A stretch of 64,000 nucleotides of DNA. Origin: CAVQGZ01 sp942491665. Lineage in GTDB: Bacteria > Actinomycetota > Actinomycetes > Jiangellales > Jiangellaceae. The translations under genes and the position numbers were made by a program. The stretch is taken from the NCBI GenBank assembly GCA_942491665.1, contig CALOBR010000011.1:1-64000 (forward strand), written 5' to 3'. Positions 8,924 through 17,271 of this stretch are shown piece by piece (the first letter of the stretch is position 1; every line of letters starts with the position of its first letter). The notes under the pieces are model-generated. The model worked only from the letters and a program-made list of their open reading frames with translations, did not search any database and had not been told where the DNA came from.

Positions 8924-11320
8924 ATGGACCGTTCCACTTCAGGAGCACAGGGGCTGGCCCCGGAGGCATCGACCTCTGGGGCCAGCCCCGACCTGCTCAC
9001 CGAGCGATTTCGGGTGGCGCGCTCGGCCGTCGTCGAGGCCACCGACCTCGCTGCGCCAGCCAGGCGCAAGGCGCTGTCGGATCTCACCGACCGCTGGGTG
9101 CGCGACCTGCTCGGCTCGACTGCTCCGCCTGGCGTCGCTCTCGTCGCAGTCGGTGGGTACGGTCGACGGGAGCTGCTGCCGGGCAGTGACCTCGACGTGG
9201 TCCTTGTGCACGACGGGGCCGCCTCGACTGCCGAGGTGAGCGCGGTGGCCGACTCCGTGTTCTACCCGATGTGGGACTCCAAGGTGCCCCTGGACCACTC
9301 TGTGCGCACCCTGGACGAGGCAGCCGCGGTGGCCCGCGACGACCTCAAGGTTGCTCTTGGACTGCTCGACGCCCGCCACGTCGCCGGTGACCCGGAGGTC
9401 ACCGCCGCCCTGGCCGAGCGCAACCTCGCCGACTGGCGACGCGGGGCGACCAAACGCCTGCCCAGCCTTCATCAGGTGGTCAACGACCGGGCCGAGCGCT
9501 CCGGCGAGCTGGCCTACCTTCTTGAACCCGACCTCGTCGACTCCTACGGGGGCCTGCGCGACACCATCGTGCTGCGCGCCGTGGCCGCGTCGTGGGTGGC
9601 CGACTGGCCGCACTCCAGCGGCATCGAGGAGTCGCGCACATGGCTGCTCACCGTGCGTGACGCGCTGCACCGCACCACCGGCCGGCGATCTGACCGCCTG
9701 CTCATGCAGGAGCAGGACGAGGTGGCCGCCCTCGTCGGGCTCATGGACGCCGACGTGCTGCTGCGTCGCGTGTCCGAGGCCGGCCGGGCCATCGGCCACG
9801 CCAGCGACGTGGCCTGGCGCAGCGTCGAACGTGCCCTGGCTGCCCGCTCGCGACGCTCGTTGCTGCGGCGACGCTCGGCTCGCCGTCCGCTGGCCGAGGG
9901 GGTCGTCGAGCACGAGGGCGAGGCCGTGCTGGCCCGTGACGTCGACCCGGCGGACGACGCCGCGCTGCCCGTGCGTGCTGCTGCGGCCGCCGCGCAAGCC
10001 GGGGTGCCGCTGTCGGTGGCCACGCTGGAGCGTCTCGCGGTTGAGAGCCCCGACGTGGGCGTGCCGTGGCCGGCTGCGGTGCGCGACGACTTCGTGCGGC
10101 TTCTCGGCTCCGGCCGAACCGGCATCGCGGTCTGGGAAGACCTGGAGGCCGCCGGCATGGTGGTGCGCTGGCTGCCGGACTGGGAGCGCATCCGGCACCG
10201 GCCCCAACGCACCCCCATCCACCGGCACACCGTCGACCGGCATTCGATCGAGGCGGTCGCCGAGGCCGCCGAGCTCACCCGCGAGGTGTCACGTCCCGAC
10301 CTGCTGCTCGTGTCGGCCCTGCTGCACGACGTCGGCAAAGGATGGCCCGGTGACCACAGCGCCACCGGGAGCGTGATTGCGCAGACCCTGGCCGTGCGGA
10401 TGGGCTTCGACGAGGACGACGTGACGACCATCTCTGAGCTCGTGCGCCACCACCTGCTGCTCCCGGCAGTCGCGACCAGTCGTGACCTCGACGACCCGGC
10501 CACCACGACGATGGTCGCCGAGCTGGTCGGGTCGGTGGAACGACTGGATCTTCTGGCGCTGCTCACCGAGGCCGACGCGCGGGCCGCGGGACCGCAGGCC
10601 TGGACGCCGTGGCGGGCCTCGCTCGTGCGTGACCTGGTGCGCCGCGTGCGTGCCCAGATGCTTGGTGCCGACCCCGACCCGTCCACGACGGTGTCGCGGG
10701 TCGAGCCGTGGGTGCGAACCCTGGCCAGCAGCGGAGCCTTCGACGTCATGGTGGCCGCGCCCGACCTCGACGAGGTCTGCAAGGTCACCGTCGTCGCCCC
10801 CGACCGCCTAGGTCTGATGGCTGCGGTGGCCGGCGTGCTGACGTTGCACCGGCTCGAGGTGCGCGGGGCCAGCATCGACACCGTCGGTGGCGCCGCGGTG
10901 CAGGTGTGGCGCACGGTCAGCGCCTTCGGTCCTCCGCCGGACGACCACGTGCTGCGCAACGACCTGCGCCGAGCGCTGGACGGGTCGTTGGACGTCACTG
11001 CCAAGCTCGCGAGTAGGCGCCGCGACCGGCGCACGTCGACGGTGCGCAGCGCACCCCCGCGGGTGCAGCTGGTGCCGCAGGCGTCGGAGACGGCCACGGT
11101 TCTGCAGGTGCGCGCGCACGACGAGCCCGGCCTGCTGCACACCGTGGCCACGGCCGTCGCCGCGGCGGGCGTCTGTGTGCGCTCGGCCGTGGTCGACACC
11201 CTCGGGGCCGATGCTGTCGACGTGTTCTACCTGGTGGACGTCGAGGGCGACGCGGTGTCTGACGACGTCGCGGCTCAGGTGCGCGACCTGGTCGGCGAGG
11301 CGCTGCGCAGCCGAGACTGA
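8924..11320 (+). CDS. glnD: PII nucleotidyltransferase GlnD
   Basis: Bifunctional sensor that attaches or removes a nucleotide on PII in response to glutamine. Domains in order: nucleotidyltransferase with GGYGRRELLPGSDLDVV (about residues 77-93), a helical linker, an HD hydrolase domain with LLHDVGKGWPGDHS near residue 465, and two C-terminal ACT domains (about 615-690 and 720-798). The total of 798 residues is typical. The start is uncertain: the ATG at 8924 has no Shine-Dalgarno site and the next 22 codons contain a large hairpin. Alternatives in frame are a CTG at 8954 with AGGAG upstream and a GTG at 9014. Confidence 0.92.
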   Translation: MDRSTSGAQGLAPEASTSGASPDLLTERFRVARSAVVEATDLAAPARRKALSDLTDRWVRDLLGSTAPPGVALVAVGGYGRRELLPGSDLDVVLVHDGAASTAEVSAVADSVFYPMWDSKVPLDHSVRTLDEAAAVARDDLKVALGLLDARHVAGDPEVTAALAERNLADWRRGATKRLPSLHQVVNDRAERSGELAYLLEPDLVDSYGGLRDTIVLRAVAASWVADWPHSSGIEESRTWLLTVRDALHRTTGRRSDRLLMQEQDEVAALVGLMDADVLLRRVSEAGRAIGHASDVAWRSVERALAARSRRSLLRRRSARRPLAEGVVEHEGEAVLARDVDPADDAALPVRAAAAAAQAGVPLSVATLERLAVESPDVGVPWPAAVRDDFVRLLGSGRTGIAVWEDLEAAGMVVRWLPDWERIRHRPQRTPIHRHTVDRHSIEAVAEAAELTREVSRPDLLLVSALLHDVGKGWPGDHSATGSVIAQTLAVRMGFDEDDVTTISELVRHHLLLPAVATSRDLDDPATTTMVAELVGSVERLDLLALLTEADARAAGPQAWTPWRASLVRDLVRRVRAQMLGADPDPSTTVSRVEPWVRTLASSGAFDVMVAAPDLDEVCKVTVVAPDRLGLMAAVAGVLTLHRLEVRGASIDTVGGAAVQVWRTVSAFGPPPDDHVLRNDLRRALDGSLDVTAKLASRRRDRRTSTVRSAPPRVQLVPQASETATVLQVRAHDEPGLLHTVATAVAAAGVCVRSAVVDTLGADAVDVFYLVDVEGDAVSDDVAAQVRDLVGEALRSRD
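8950..8989. terminator. 40-base near-perfect hairpin between glnK and glnD body
   Basis: GGGGCTGGCCCC (8950-8961) pairs perfectly with GGGGCCAGCCCC (8978-8989). The stem continues with one G.T pair and GAGG/CCTC around a CATCGA loop, giving 17 paired positions. No T-run follows. It sits about 50 bases after the glnK stop but inside the annotated 5' part of glnD. It may be a factor-dependent terminator or processing site that sets the ratio of amt-glnK to glnD expression. Confidence 0.6.
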
Positions 11321-11341
11321 GCCCCGCCGGCAGCCCGGCGA

Positions 11342-11372
11342 ATGAGGCGGCGGATACCCTGGGCCGCCTCAT
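11342..11372. promoter_or_regulatory. Inverted repeat enclosing a candidate ffh -10 element
   Basis: ATGAGGCGGC (11342-11351) and GCCGCCTCAT (11363-11372) are perfect 10-base arms around an 11-base spacer. The spacer contains TACCCT (11355-11360), a good TANNNT -10 box. A transcript from it would have a leader of about 30 bases with GAGG upstream of the ffh GTG. The element could serve as glnD terminator, ffh promoter or repressor site. Confidence 0.45.
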
Positions 11373-11397
11373 CCACGAGTACCCCTGAGGACCTTCT

Positions 11398-12936
11398 GTG
11401 TTCGCCACACTCTCCGACCGGCTCGCCGCGACCTTCAAGGGGCTGCGCAGCAAGGGCCGGCTCACCGACGCCGACATCGACGCCACCGCGCGCGAGATCC
11501 GCATCGCCCTGCTCGAGGCGGACGTCGCCCTGCCCGTGGTCAAGGAGTTCGTCGCCGCCGTCAAGGAACGTGCGCGCGGGGCCGAGGTGTCGGCAGCGCT
11601 CAACCCGGCCCAGCAGGTCATCAAGATCGTCAACGACGAGCTCGTCACCATCCTGGGCGGGGAGACGAGGCGGCTGCGGTTCGCCAAGCAGGCACCGACT
11701 GTCATCATGCTTGCCGGCCTTCAGGGCACCGGCAAGACGACCCTGGCCGGCAAGCTCGGGCTCTGGCTGAAGGCCAACGGGCACTCCCCGATGCTGGTGG
11801 CGGCCGACCTTCAACGTCCCAACGCCGTCACCCAGCTTCAGGTGGTGGGCCAGCGCGCGGGCGTGCCGGTGTTCGCCCCTGAGCCGGGCAACGGCGTCGG
11901 CGACCCGGTGGGCGTCGCCCGGGCCGGTGTCGAGCACGCCCAGCGCCAGCTGCACGACGTCGTGGTGGTCGACACGGCCGGACGTCTGGGTGTCGACGCC
12001 GAGATGATGGCGCAGGCGGCGAACATCCGCGACGCTGTCTCACCGGACGAGATCTTGTTCGTGCTCGACGCGATGGTCGGCCAGGACGCCGTCACCACCG
12101 CGCAGGCGTTCCTCGACGGCGTCGGCTTCGACGGTGTCGTGCTCACCAAGCTCGACGGTGACGCGCGCGGCGGTGCAGCGCTGTCGGTGCGCTCCATCAC
12201 CGGACGGCCGGTCATCTTCGCCTCCAACGGCGAGCGCCTGGAGGACTTCGACGCGTTCCACCCTGAGCGGATGGCCTCCCGCATCCTGGGTATGGGCGAC
12301 ATGCTCACGCTCATCGAGCAGGCCGAGCGCGCGTTCGACGCCGACCAGGCCGAGCAGATGGCCGCCAAGCTGCAGTCGGGCACGCAGTTCGGGCTGGGCG
12401 ACTTCCTCTCCCAGCTGCAGGCCGTGCGCAAGATGGGGCCCCTGAACAAGCTGTTCGGCATGCTGCCCGGAGCCGGCCAGTTTCGTGACGCGCTGGATAA
12501 CTTCGACGAGCGTGACGTCGACCGCGTCGAGGCGATCATCCACTCGATGACCCCGGCCGAGCGCGCCGACCCAAAGATCCTCAACGGCTCGCGGCGCACC
12601 CGCATCGCCAACGGCTCCGGCACCTCGGTGGGCGAGGTGAACCAGCTCGTCGAACGCTTCTACGTCGCCCGCGACATGATGGGCCAGGTCGCCCGCGGCG
12701 GCGGCGTACCGGCGATGCCCGGGATGCCCGGCGCCGGCGGCAAGAAGAGCAAGGGCCGCGCCCAGCAGCCGGCGAAGGGCAAGAAGGGCAAGGGCGGCGG
12801 GCGTGGCGCGCGGTCGGGAAACCCGGCCAAGCGGGCCGCCCAGCTGGCCGAGGCCGAGCAGCGCCAGAGCGGCACGCCCGCGTCCCCGACCCTGGAGCTG
12901 CCGGACGAGTTTCGCGACCTGCTGCCCCCGTCGTAG
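11398..12936 (+). CDS. ffh: Signal recognition particle protein Ffh
   Basis: SRP54 homologue that binds signal sequences and 4.5S RNA and delivers nascent chains to FtsY. The 512-residue protein shows an N domain (residues 1-90), the G domain with GLQGTGKTTLAGKLG near residue 106, DTAGRLGVD near 191 and TKLDGDARGG near 250, and a methionine-rich M domain (PGMPGAGG region near 440). The last 70 residues are a low-complexity Lys/Gly/Ala tail. The GTG start has GAGG 8 bases upstream. No 4.5S RNA gene was seen in the window. Confidence 0.97.
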   Translation: MFATLSDRLAATFKGLRSKGRLTDADIDATAREIRIALLEADVALPVVKEFVAAVKERARGAEVSAALNPAQQVIKIVNDELVTILGGETRRLRFAKQAPTVIMLAGLQGTGKTTLAGKLGLWLKANGHSPMLVAADLQRPNAVTQLQVVGQRAGVPVFAPEPGNGVGDPVGVARAGVEHAQRQLHDVVVVDTAGRLGVDAEMMAQAANIRDAVSPDEILFVLDAMVGQDAVTTAQAFLDGVGFDGVVLTKLDGDARGGAALSVRSITGRPVIFASNGERLEDFDAFHPERMASRILGMGDMLTLIEQAERAFDADQAEQMAAKLQSGTQFGLGDFLSQLQAVRKMGPLNKLFGMLPGAGQFRDALDNFDERDVDRVEAIIHSMTPAERADPKILNGSRRTRIANGSGTSVGEVNQLVERFYVARDMMGQVARGGGVPAMPGMPGAGGKKSKGRAQQPAKGKKGKGGGRGARSGNPAKRAAQLAEAEQRQSGTPASPTLELPDEFRDLLPPS

Positions 12937-12960
12937 CCGCTACGCGGTAGAACTACGGGC

Positions 12961-14100
12961 ATGGTCATCGCACCTGCCTCGCAGCCGCTGCACCTACGAG
13001 GGGTCGTCCTGCCCGACGAGCAGGTGCGCGACCTGTGGGTGGTCGACGGGGTGGTCGCGACCGAGCCGGTGGATGGGGCGACGACGATCACCCCGGCCGG
13101 GACGGCGTCGGAGCCGTCCGCGTGGATCATCCCCGGGATGGTCGACCTGCACTGCCACGTCGGTCTTGCTCTGCACGGCGCGGTGCCCGACGACGAGGCC
13201 GAGCGCCAGGCCCTTGCCGACCGCGACGCCGGTGTGCTGCTGCTGCGCGACGCCGGGTCGCCGGCCGACACGCGCTGGATGGACGAGCGCGCCGACCTTC
13301 CCCGCGTCGTCCGCGCCGGTCGCCACATCGCCCGCACGCGGCGCTACATGCGCAACTACGGCCACGAGATCGAGCCGGAGCAGCTGCGCGAGTACGTGGC
13401 CGCCGAGGCCCAGCGTGGCGACGGCTGGGTCAAGCTGGTAGGCGACTGGATCGACCGCGACACCGGCGACCTCGGGCCCTGCTGGCCGCGGTGGGCGCTG
13501 GACGAGGCGATGGCCACGGCGCACGAGCACGGGGCGCGCGTGACCGCCCACGTATTCGGTGAGGAGGCGCTCGCCGACCTGGTCGGAGCCGGCATCGACT
13601 GCATCGAGCACGCTACGGGGCTGCGCGACGTCGACGACGGACGGCTTGTCGACGACATGGCCCGCCGCGGCGTCGCCATCGTCCCCACCCTGATCAACAT
13701 CGACAACTTCGACGAGTTCGCAGCCGCCGGGGAGGCGAAGTTCCCCGGCTACGCCGAGCACATGCGACGCCTGCAGGCCGGGTCGCGGCGCAACGTGGCC
13801 GAGGCGTTCGAGGCAGGCGTCCCCGTGTACGCGGGCACGGATGCCGGAGGGCAGCTCGCGCACGGGCTGCTCGGGCACGAAGTGGTAAGCCTGGCGGAGG
13901 CGGGGCTGCCGGGGGAGTCCGCGGTTGCGGCCGGGTCGTGGGAGGCCCGTCGCTTCTTGCTGGGCGACCCGCCCGACGGTGACTTCTTCGCCCCCGGGAC
14001 TTCGGCCGATCTCGTCGTCCTTGCCGACGACCCGCGACGCTCCCCGGGCACGCTGCTCGGTCCGCTCGTCGTCATGCTGAGGGGGCGCGTTGTCGGCTAA
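12961..14100 (+). CDS. Amidohydrolase family protein (imidazolonepropionase-like)
   Basis: Metal-dependent amidohydrolase of 379 residues; the substrate is unknown. The metal-site pattern is complete: HCH in MVDLHCHVG near residue 64, a Lys in GWVKLVGDW near 160, His in RVTAHVFGEEA and IEHATGL, and Asp in YAGTDAGGQLAHG. The C-terminal part returns to the composite beta-sandwich (SADLVVLADDPRRSP). The start ATG at 12961 has TAGAAC 7 bases upstream (12948-12953), suggesting a leaderless transcript. It lies 24 bases after ffh. I would not assign a pathway. Confidence 0.85.
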   Translation: MVIAPASQPLHLRGVVLPDEQVRDLWVVDGVVATEPVDGATTITPAGTASEPSAWIIPGMVDLHCHVGLALHGAVPDDEAERQALADRDAGVLLLRDAGSPADTRWMDERADLPRVVRAGRHIARTRRYMRNYGHEIEPEQLREYVAAEAQRGDGWVKLVGDWIDRDTGDLGPCWPRWALDEAMATAHEHGARVTAHVFGEEALADLVGAGIDCIEHATGLRDVDDGRLVDDMARRGVAIVPTLINIDNFDEFAAAGEAKFPGYAEHMRRLQAGSRRNVAEAFEAGVPVYAGTDAGGQLAHGLLGHEVVSLAEAGLPGESAVAAGSWEARRFLLGDPPDGDFFAPGTSADLVVLADDPRRSPGTLLGPLVVMLRGRVVG

Positions 14101-14131
14101 TGTCACCGCGACGCGCACAGCAGGAGGAAGA

Positions 14132-14572
14132 ATGACGCAGCAGGACGCCCCGGTGGGGCTGGGCCCCATCGACTACACGCTCATCGAGTTCCCCGGCAGC
14201 CAGTTCAACGGCGCGATCGCGCCCAACATCGTCGAGCTCGTGAACAGCGAGACGATCCGCCTGCTCGACCTGGTCTTCGTCCACAAGACCGCCGACGGTG
14301 TGGTCGAGTCGCTCGAGCTCAGTGACGTGGCTCCGCCCGAGGCCGGCGACCTGGCCGACGTCGAGGTGGGCTACGCCGGGCTGCTGGCCGAAGAGGATCT
14401 CGAGGCTGCTGCGGCTGTGCTCGAACCGGGCAGCTCGGCACTCCTGCTGGTCTGGGAGAACACGTGGGCCGCCCCGCTGGCCACGGCCATCCGCGAGTCC
14501 GGCGGCCAGCTCGTGGCCAGCGGCCGTATCCCGATCAACGCCATCCTGGCGGCGCTCGAGGACTCCGAGTAA
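14132..14572 (+). CDS. DUF6325 family protein
   Basis: Small acidic cytosolic protein of 146 residues. The pattern PIDYTLIEFPGSQFNG followed by LLDLVFVHKTADG resembles the actinobacterial DUF6325 family, whose function is unknown; members often accompany SHOCT-domain proteins, as here. The ATG at 14132 is preceded by AGGAGGAAG and is clearly better than the in-frame GTG at 14090 inside the previous gene. The SHOCT gene follows after 32 bases, probably in the same transcript. Confidence 0.8.
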   Translation: MTQQDAPVGLGPIDYTLIEFPGSQFNGAIAPNIVELVNSETIRLLDLVFVHKTADGVVESLELSDVAPPEAGDLADVEVGYAGLLAEEDLEAAAAVLEPGSSALLLVWENTWAAPLATAIRESGGQLVASGRIPINAILAALEDSE

Positions 14573-14604
14573 CGCTTCTCAACGACTGACACAGGAGAAC
14601 GCAG

Positions 14605-14952
14605 ATGCCAAGACGCAGAGTGGGACGCCCCGGACTGGTGGGCACGATGGCCCGTACCGCCGTGGTCGCCGGAACCGCGACAGCGGTGAGCGGCGGGATG
14701 CGGAACAGGTCGGCTTCCCAGCAGCAGCAGGCGGCTGATGCTGACGCCTACCAGCAGATGCAACAGCAGGCAGCGCTCGATGCCCAGGTGCAGGCTGCTG
14801 CCGCGCAGGCCGCTGTGGCACCGGCGGCACCGGCCGCTGCGCCGGCCGACGACCCCGTCGCCAAGCTCAAGGAGCTAGCGTCGCTGCACGCGTCCGGCGT
14901 GCTCTCCGACGAGGAGTTCGCGGCCATGAAGGCGAAGGTCCTGGCAGGCTGA
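14605..14952 (+). CDS. SHOCT domain-containing protein
   Basis: A 115-residue protein with a basic N-terminus (MPRRRVGRPG), a moderately hydrophobic stretch (ARTAVVAGTATAVSGGM), a Gln/Ala-rich linker and a C-terminal SHOCT helix pair (KLKELASLHASGVLSDEEFA). SHOCT is a short oligomerisation motif found at the ends of many bacterial proteins. The partner and function are unknown. A GGAG site precedes the ATG. It forms a likely pair with the DUF6325 gene upstream. Confidence 0.8.
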   Translation: MPRRRVGRPGLVGTMARTAVVAGTATAVSGGMRNRSASQQQQAADADAYQQMQQQAALDAQVQAAAAQAAVAPAAPAAAPADDPVAKLKELASLHASGVLSDEEFAAMKAKVLAG

Positions 14953-14993
14953 CGGCACCGAACGCCTCGCATTGGGTCGCAGCGCCACCGGTC

Positions 14994-15015
14994 TGGCACA
15001 CTAGGGCCGCTGGCG
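14994..15015 (+). promoter_or_regulatory. rpsP promoter block shared with rplS
   Basis: TGGCACACTAGGGC followed by CGCTGGCG matches the block at 17208-17229 upstream of rplS at 20 of 22 positions. CACACT (14997-15002) keeps the two key -10 bases (A2, T6). A weak TTGGGT lies 19 bases upstream. The predicted leader to rpsP is about 115 bases. Confidence 0.6.
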
Positions 15016-15126
15016 CAGGCCCACCCTCTCTCGGGGTCGGCGCGGCACCCGACGGCGGCTCTCACCCGCGTACCCCACTCGCGGCGGGCGGCCACACCAC
15101 GCCAACACCAAGGAGTACCAGGCCCT

Positions 15127-15645
15127 GTGGCTGTCAAGATCAAGCTCAAGCGGATGGGGAAGATCCGCAACCCTCAGTACCGCATCATCGTCGCCGACTC
15201 GCGCACCAAGCGCGACGGTCGCGCCATCGAAGAGATCGGCCTCTACCACCCCAAGGAAGAGCCCAGCCTGATCAAGGTCGACTCCGACCGGGTGCAGCAC
15301 TGGCTGTCGGTGGGCGCCCAGCCGACCGACCCGGTTCGCGCCATCCTCAAGGTGACCGGCGACTGGCAGAAGTTCACCGGCGAGCCCGGTAGCGAAGGAA
15401 CCCTGCGCACCAAGGACGAGGCGACCGCCAAGTCCGACGTGTTCGCCAAGGTGCTGGCCGAGGCACACAAGCGCGACGCAGCCCCGGCGAAGGCGTCCAA
15501 GCCCGCGAAGGTTGAGGCGAAGGCTGCTGCCGAGGCCAAGCCGGCTGCTAAGGCGAAGCCGGCGGACGAGGCCCCGGCGGCGGAGCCGAGCGCAAAGGAC
15601 GAGGCGCTCGAGGCGGCGGCAACCGACGAGACCGCGCAGGCCTGA
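15127..15645 (+). CDS. rpsP: 30S ribosomal protein S16 with C-terminal extension
   Basis: S16 stabilises the body of the 30S subunit. The core (about residues 1-85) is typical: MAVKIKLKRMGKIRNPQYR and VADSRTKRDGRAIEEIGLY. From about residue 110 the protein has a 60-residue Ala/Lys/Pro/Glu-rich tail, making it 172 residues against 80-90 in E. coli; such tails occur in other actinobacteria. The GTG start is preceded by AAGGAG. It is the first gene of an operon running through khpA, rimM and trmD, and has its own promoter block upstream. Confidence 0.97.
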   Translation: MAVKIKLKRMGKIRNPQYRIIVADSRTKRDGRAIEEIGLYHPKEEPSLIKVDSDRVQHWLSVGAQPTDPVRAILKVTGDWQKFTGEPGSEGTLRTKDEATAKSDVFAKVLAEAHKRDAAPAKASKPAKVEAKAAAEAKPAAKAKPADEAPAAEPSAKDEALEAAATDETAQA

Positions 15646-15650
15646 GCCGC

Positions 15651-15890
15651 ATGCTTGCCGACGCTGTCGCGCACCTGGTGCGCGGGATCGTGGACAACCC
15701 GGACGACGTGAGCGTGCGCATGCGTACGACCCGCCGCGGTGACCTTCTCGAGGTGCGCGTGAACCCCGACGACCTCGGCAAGGTCATCGGTCGGCGGGGT
15801 CGCACCGCCGGTGCTTTTCGCACCGTCGTGGCGGCGATCTCGCAGGGTGGTCCGGTGCGCGTCGACTTCGTCGACACCTCCGGTCGCTGA
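15651..15890 (+). CDS. khpA: KH-domain RNA-binding protein KhpA
   Basis: A 79-residue single KH domain protein (YlqC/KhpA family) that binds RNA, usually together with KhpB, and affects cell division and translation in Gram-positives. The GxxG-type loop is IGRRGR in DLGKVIGRRGRTAGAFRTVV. It sits 5 bases after rpsP and 3 bases before rimM, the conserved location for this family. Length and start are standard. Confidence 0.93.
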   Translation: MLADAVAHLVRGIVDNPDDVSVRMRTTRRGDLLEVRVNPDDLGKVIGRRGRTAGAFRTVVAAISQGGPVRVDFVDTSGR

Positions 15891-15893
15891 GCG

Positions 15894-16418
15894 GTGCGGC
15901 TGGTCGTCGGCCGCGTCGCGCGTCCCCACGGGGTGCGTGGCGAGGTCGTCGTCGAGCCACGCACCGACCAGCCCGAGCGACGGTTCGCCCCGGGTGAGGT
16001 TCTGCTCACCGACGCCGGGCGGTCCCTGACCGTCGAGTCGTCGCGTCCCCACTCCGGGCGGTGGCTCGTGCGTCTCGTCGGCTTCGACGACCGGACGTCG
16101 GCCGACGGCCTGCGTGGGCTGGAGCTGCAGGTGGAAGCCGACGCCGGCGACACCGACGACGGCGACCTCTACTCCGACGCCGCCCTGATCGGCCTGGACG
16201 TTCGGACCGGTGACGGGCCGGATGCTGAGTCTGTCGTCGGATCGGTGGTCGCCGTCGAACACCTGCCGATGCACGACCTGCTGGTGGTCGAGCTGGCGCA
16301 GGGCCGAGCGGCGCGCGTCCCGTTCGTCACCGCGATCGTCCCCGAGGTGGACGTGCCGGGTGGCTGGCTGCGCATCGACCCGCCACCCGGGCTGCTGGAC
16401 GAGAGCCTTCTGACCTGA
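15894..16418 (+). CDS. rimM: Ribosome maturation factor RimM
   Basis: RimM assists late assembly of the 30S head and binds S19. The 174-residue protein has the N-terminal beta-barrel signature VGRVARPHGVRGEVVVEP and a C-terminal PRC-barrel (LPMHDLLVVELAQGRAARVP, PFVTAIVPEVD). The GTG start is 3 bases after the khpA stop. The stop overlaps the trmD start (TGATG). Confidence 0.95.
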   Translation: MRLVVGRVARPHGVRGEVVVEPRTDQPERRFAPGEVLLTDAGRSLTVESSRPHSGRWLVRLVGFDDRTSADGLRGLELQVEADAGDTDDGDLYSDAALIGLDVRTGDGPDAESVVGSVVAVEHLPMHDLLVVELAQGRAARVPFVTAIVPEVDVPGGWLRIDPPPGLLDESLLT

Positions 16419-17218
16419 TGCGCCTCGACGTCGTCACGATCTTTCCGGACTACCTCGCCCCCCTGTCGTTGTCGCTGGTGGGCAAGGCCCAGCAAACCGG
16501 CATCCTCGACCTGCACGTGCACGACCTGCGCGACTGGACCGACGACCGGCACCGCACCGTCGACGACGCCCCCTACGGCGGGGGGGCGGGCATGGTCATG
16601 GCTGCGGAGCCGTGGGGGCGAGCGCTCGCCGCAGTGGCGCAGCAGAACCCGGCGCTGACCCCGCACCTGCTGGTCACGTCCCCGTCCGGGCGGCGGTTGA
16701 CCCAGGCATTGGCGCAGCAGCTTGCCAGTGAGCCGTGGCTGGTAATCGCCTGCGGACGCTACGAGGGCATCGACGCCCGAGTGCTGGACGAGGCGGCGAC
16801 CTCGATGCCGGTGGACGAGGTGTCGGTCGGGGACGTCGTCCTCGCCGGCGGCGACGCGGCGGCGTTGGTGATCACCGAGGCCGTCGTGCGGCTGCTGCCG
16901 GGTGTTCTGGGCAACCCGTCCTCGCTGGTGGAGGAGTCGCACGCCGACGGCCTGCTGGAGTACCCGGTGTACACGCGTCCCGCGCGGTGGCGCGACCGGG
17001 ACGTCCCGTCCGTGCTCCTCTCCGGCGACCACGCGCGGATCGCCGCGTGGCGTCGCTCGCAGTCGGTGCGGCGCACCGCCCTGCGCCGTCCAGACCTGGT
17101 GGAGGCGATTCCCGCCGAGGGATGGACCAGTGACGACCGCGACGTTCTGGCCGACCTCGGGTTCGTCTGCCAGGCCGACGGTCGGTTTCGGCGTCCGTCG
17201 CCGCCTGTGGCACACTAG
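16418..17218 (+). CDS. trmD: tRNA (guanine-37-N1) methyltransferase TrmD
   Basis: SPOUT-family enzyme that uses S-adenosylmethionine to methylate G37 next to the anticodon and so prevents frameshifting. The 266-residue protein has MRLDVVTIFPDYLAP, the PYGGGAGMVM loop, the knot segment VIACGRYEGIDARV and VGDVVLAGGDAAALV. The start overlaps the rimM stop by one base. Its last codons (Val-Ala-His-stop) lie inside the rplS promoter block. Confidence 0.96.
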   Translation: MRLDVVTIFPDYLAPLSLSLVGKAQQTGILDLHVHDLRDWTDDRHRTVDDAPYGGGAGMVMAAEPWGRALAAVAQQNPALTPHLLVTSPSGRRLTQALAQQLASEPWLVIACGRYEGIDARVLDEAATSMPVDEVSVGDVVLAGGDAAALVITEAVVRLLPGVLGNPSSLVEESHADGLLEYPVYTRPARWRDRDVPSVLLSGDHARIAAWRRSQSVRRTALRRPDLVEAIPAEGWTSDDRDVLADLGFVCQADGRFRRPSPPVAH

Positions 17219-17229
17219 GGCGGCTGCCG
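17208..17229 (+). promoter_or_regulatory. rplS promoter block shared with rpsP
   Basis: TGGCACACTAGGGC followed by GGCTGCCG duplicates the rpsP block (20 of 22 bases). It overlaps the trmD stop codon. CACACT at 17211-17216 is the presumed -10; TTTCGG lies 19 bases upstream. The expected leader is about 50 bases. Confidence 0.6.
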
Positions 17230-17236
17230 ATCGGCA
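17225..17236. promoter_or_regulatory. 12-base perfect palindrome in the rplS leader
   Basis: TGCCGATCGGCA reads the same on both strands and lies near the predicted start of the rplS transcript. It could be an operator or simply a chance GC-rich palindrome. No function assigned. Confidence 0.35.
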
Positions 17237-17271
17237 CTTCTGTGATCCCTGAGCACTCGAGGACCTGACCC

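Noticed and set aside
12994..14169. Leftward frame opposite the amidohydrolase
   Set aside because: No recognised domain, no ribosome site, and the metal-site residues are on the plus strand.
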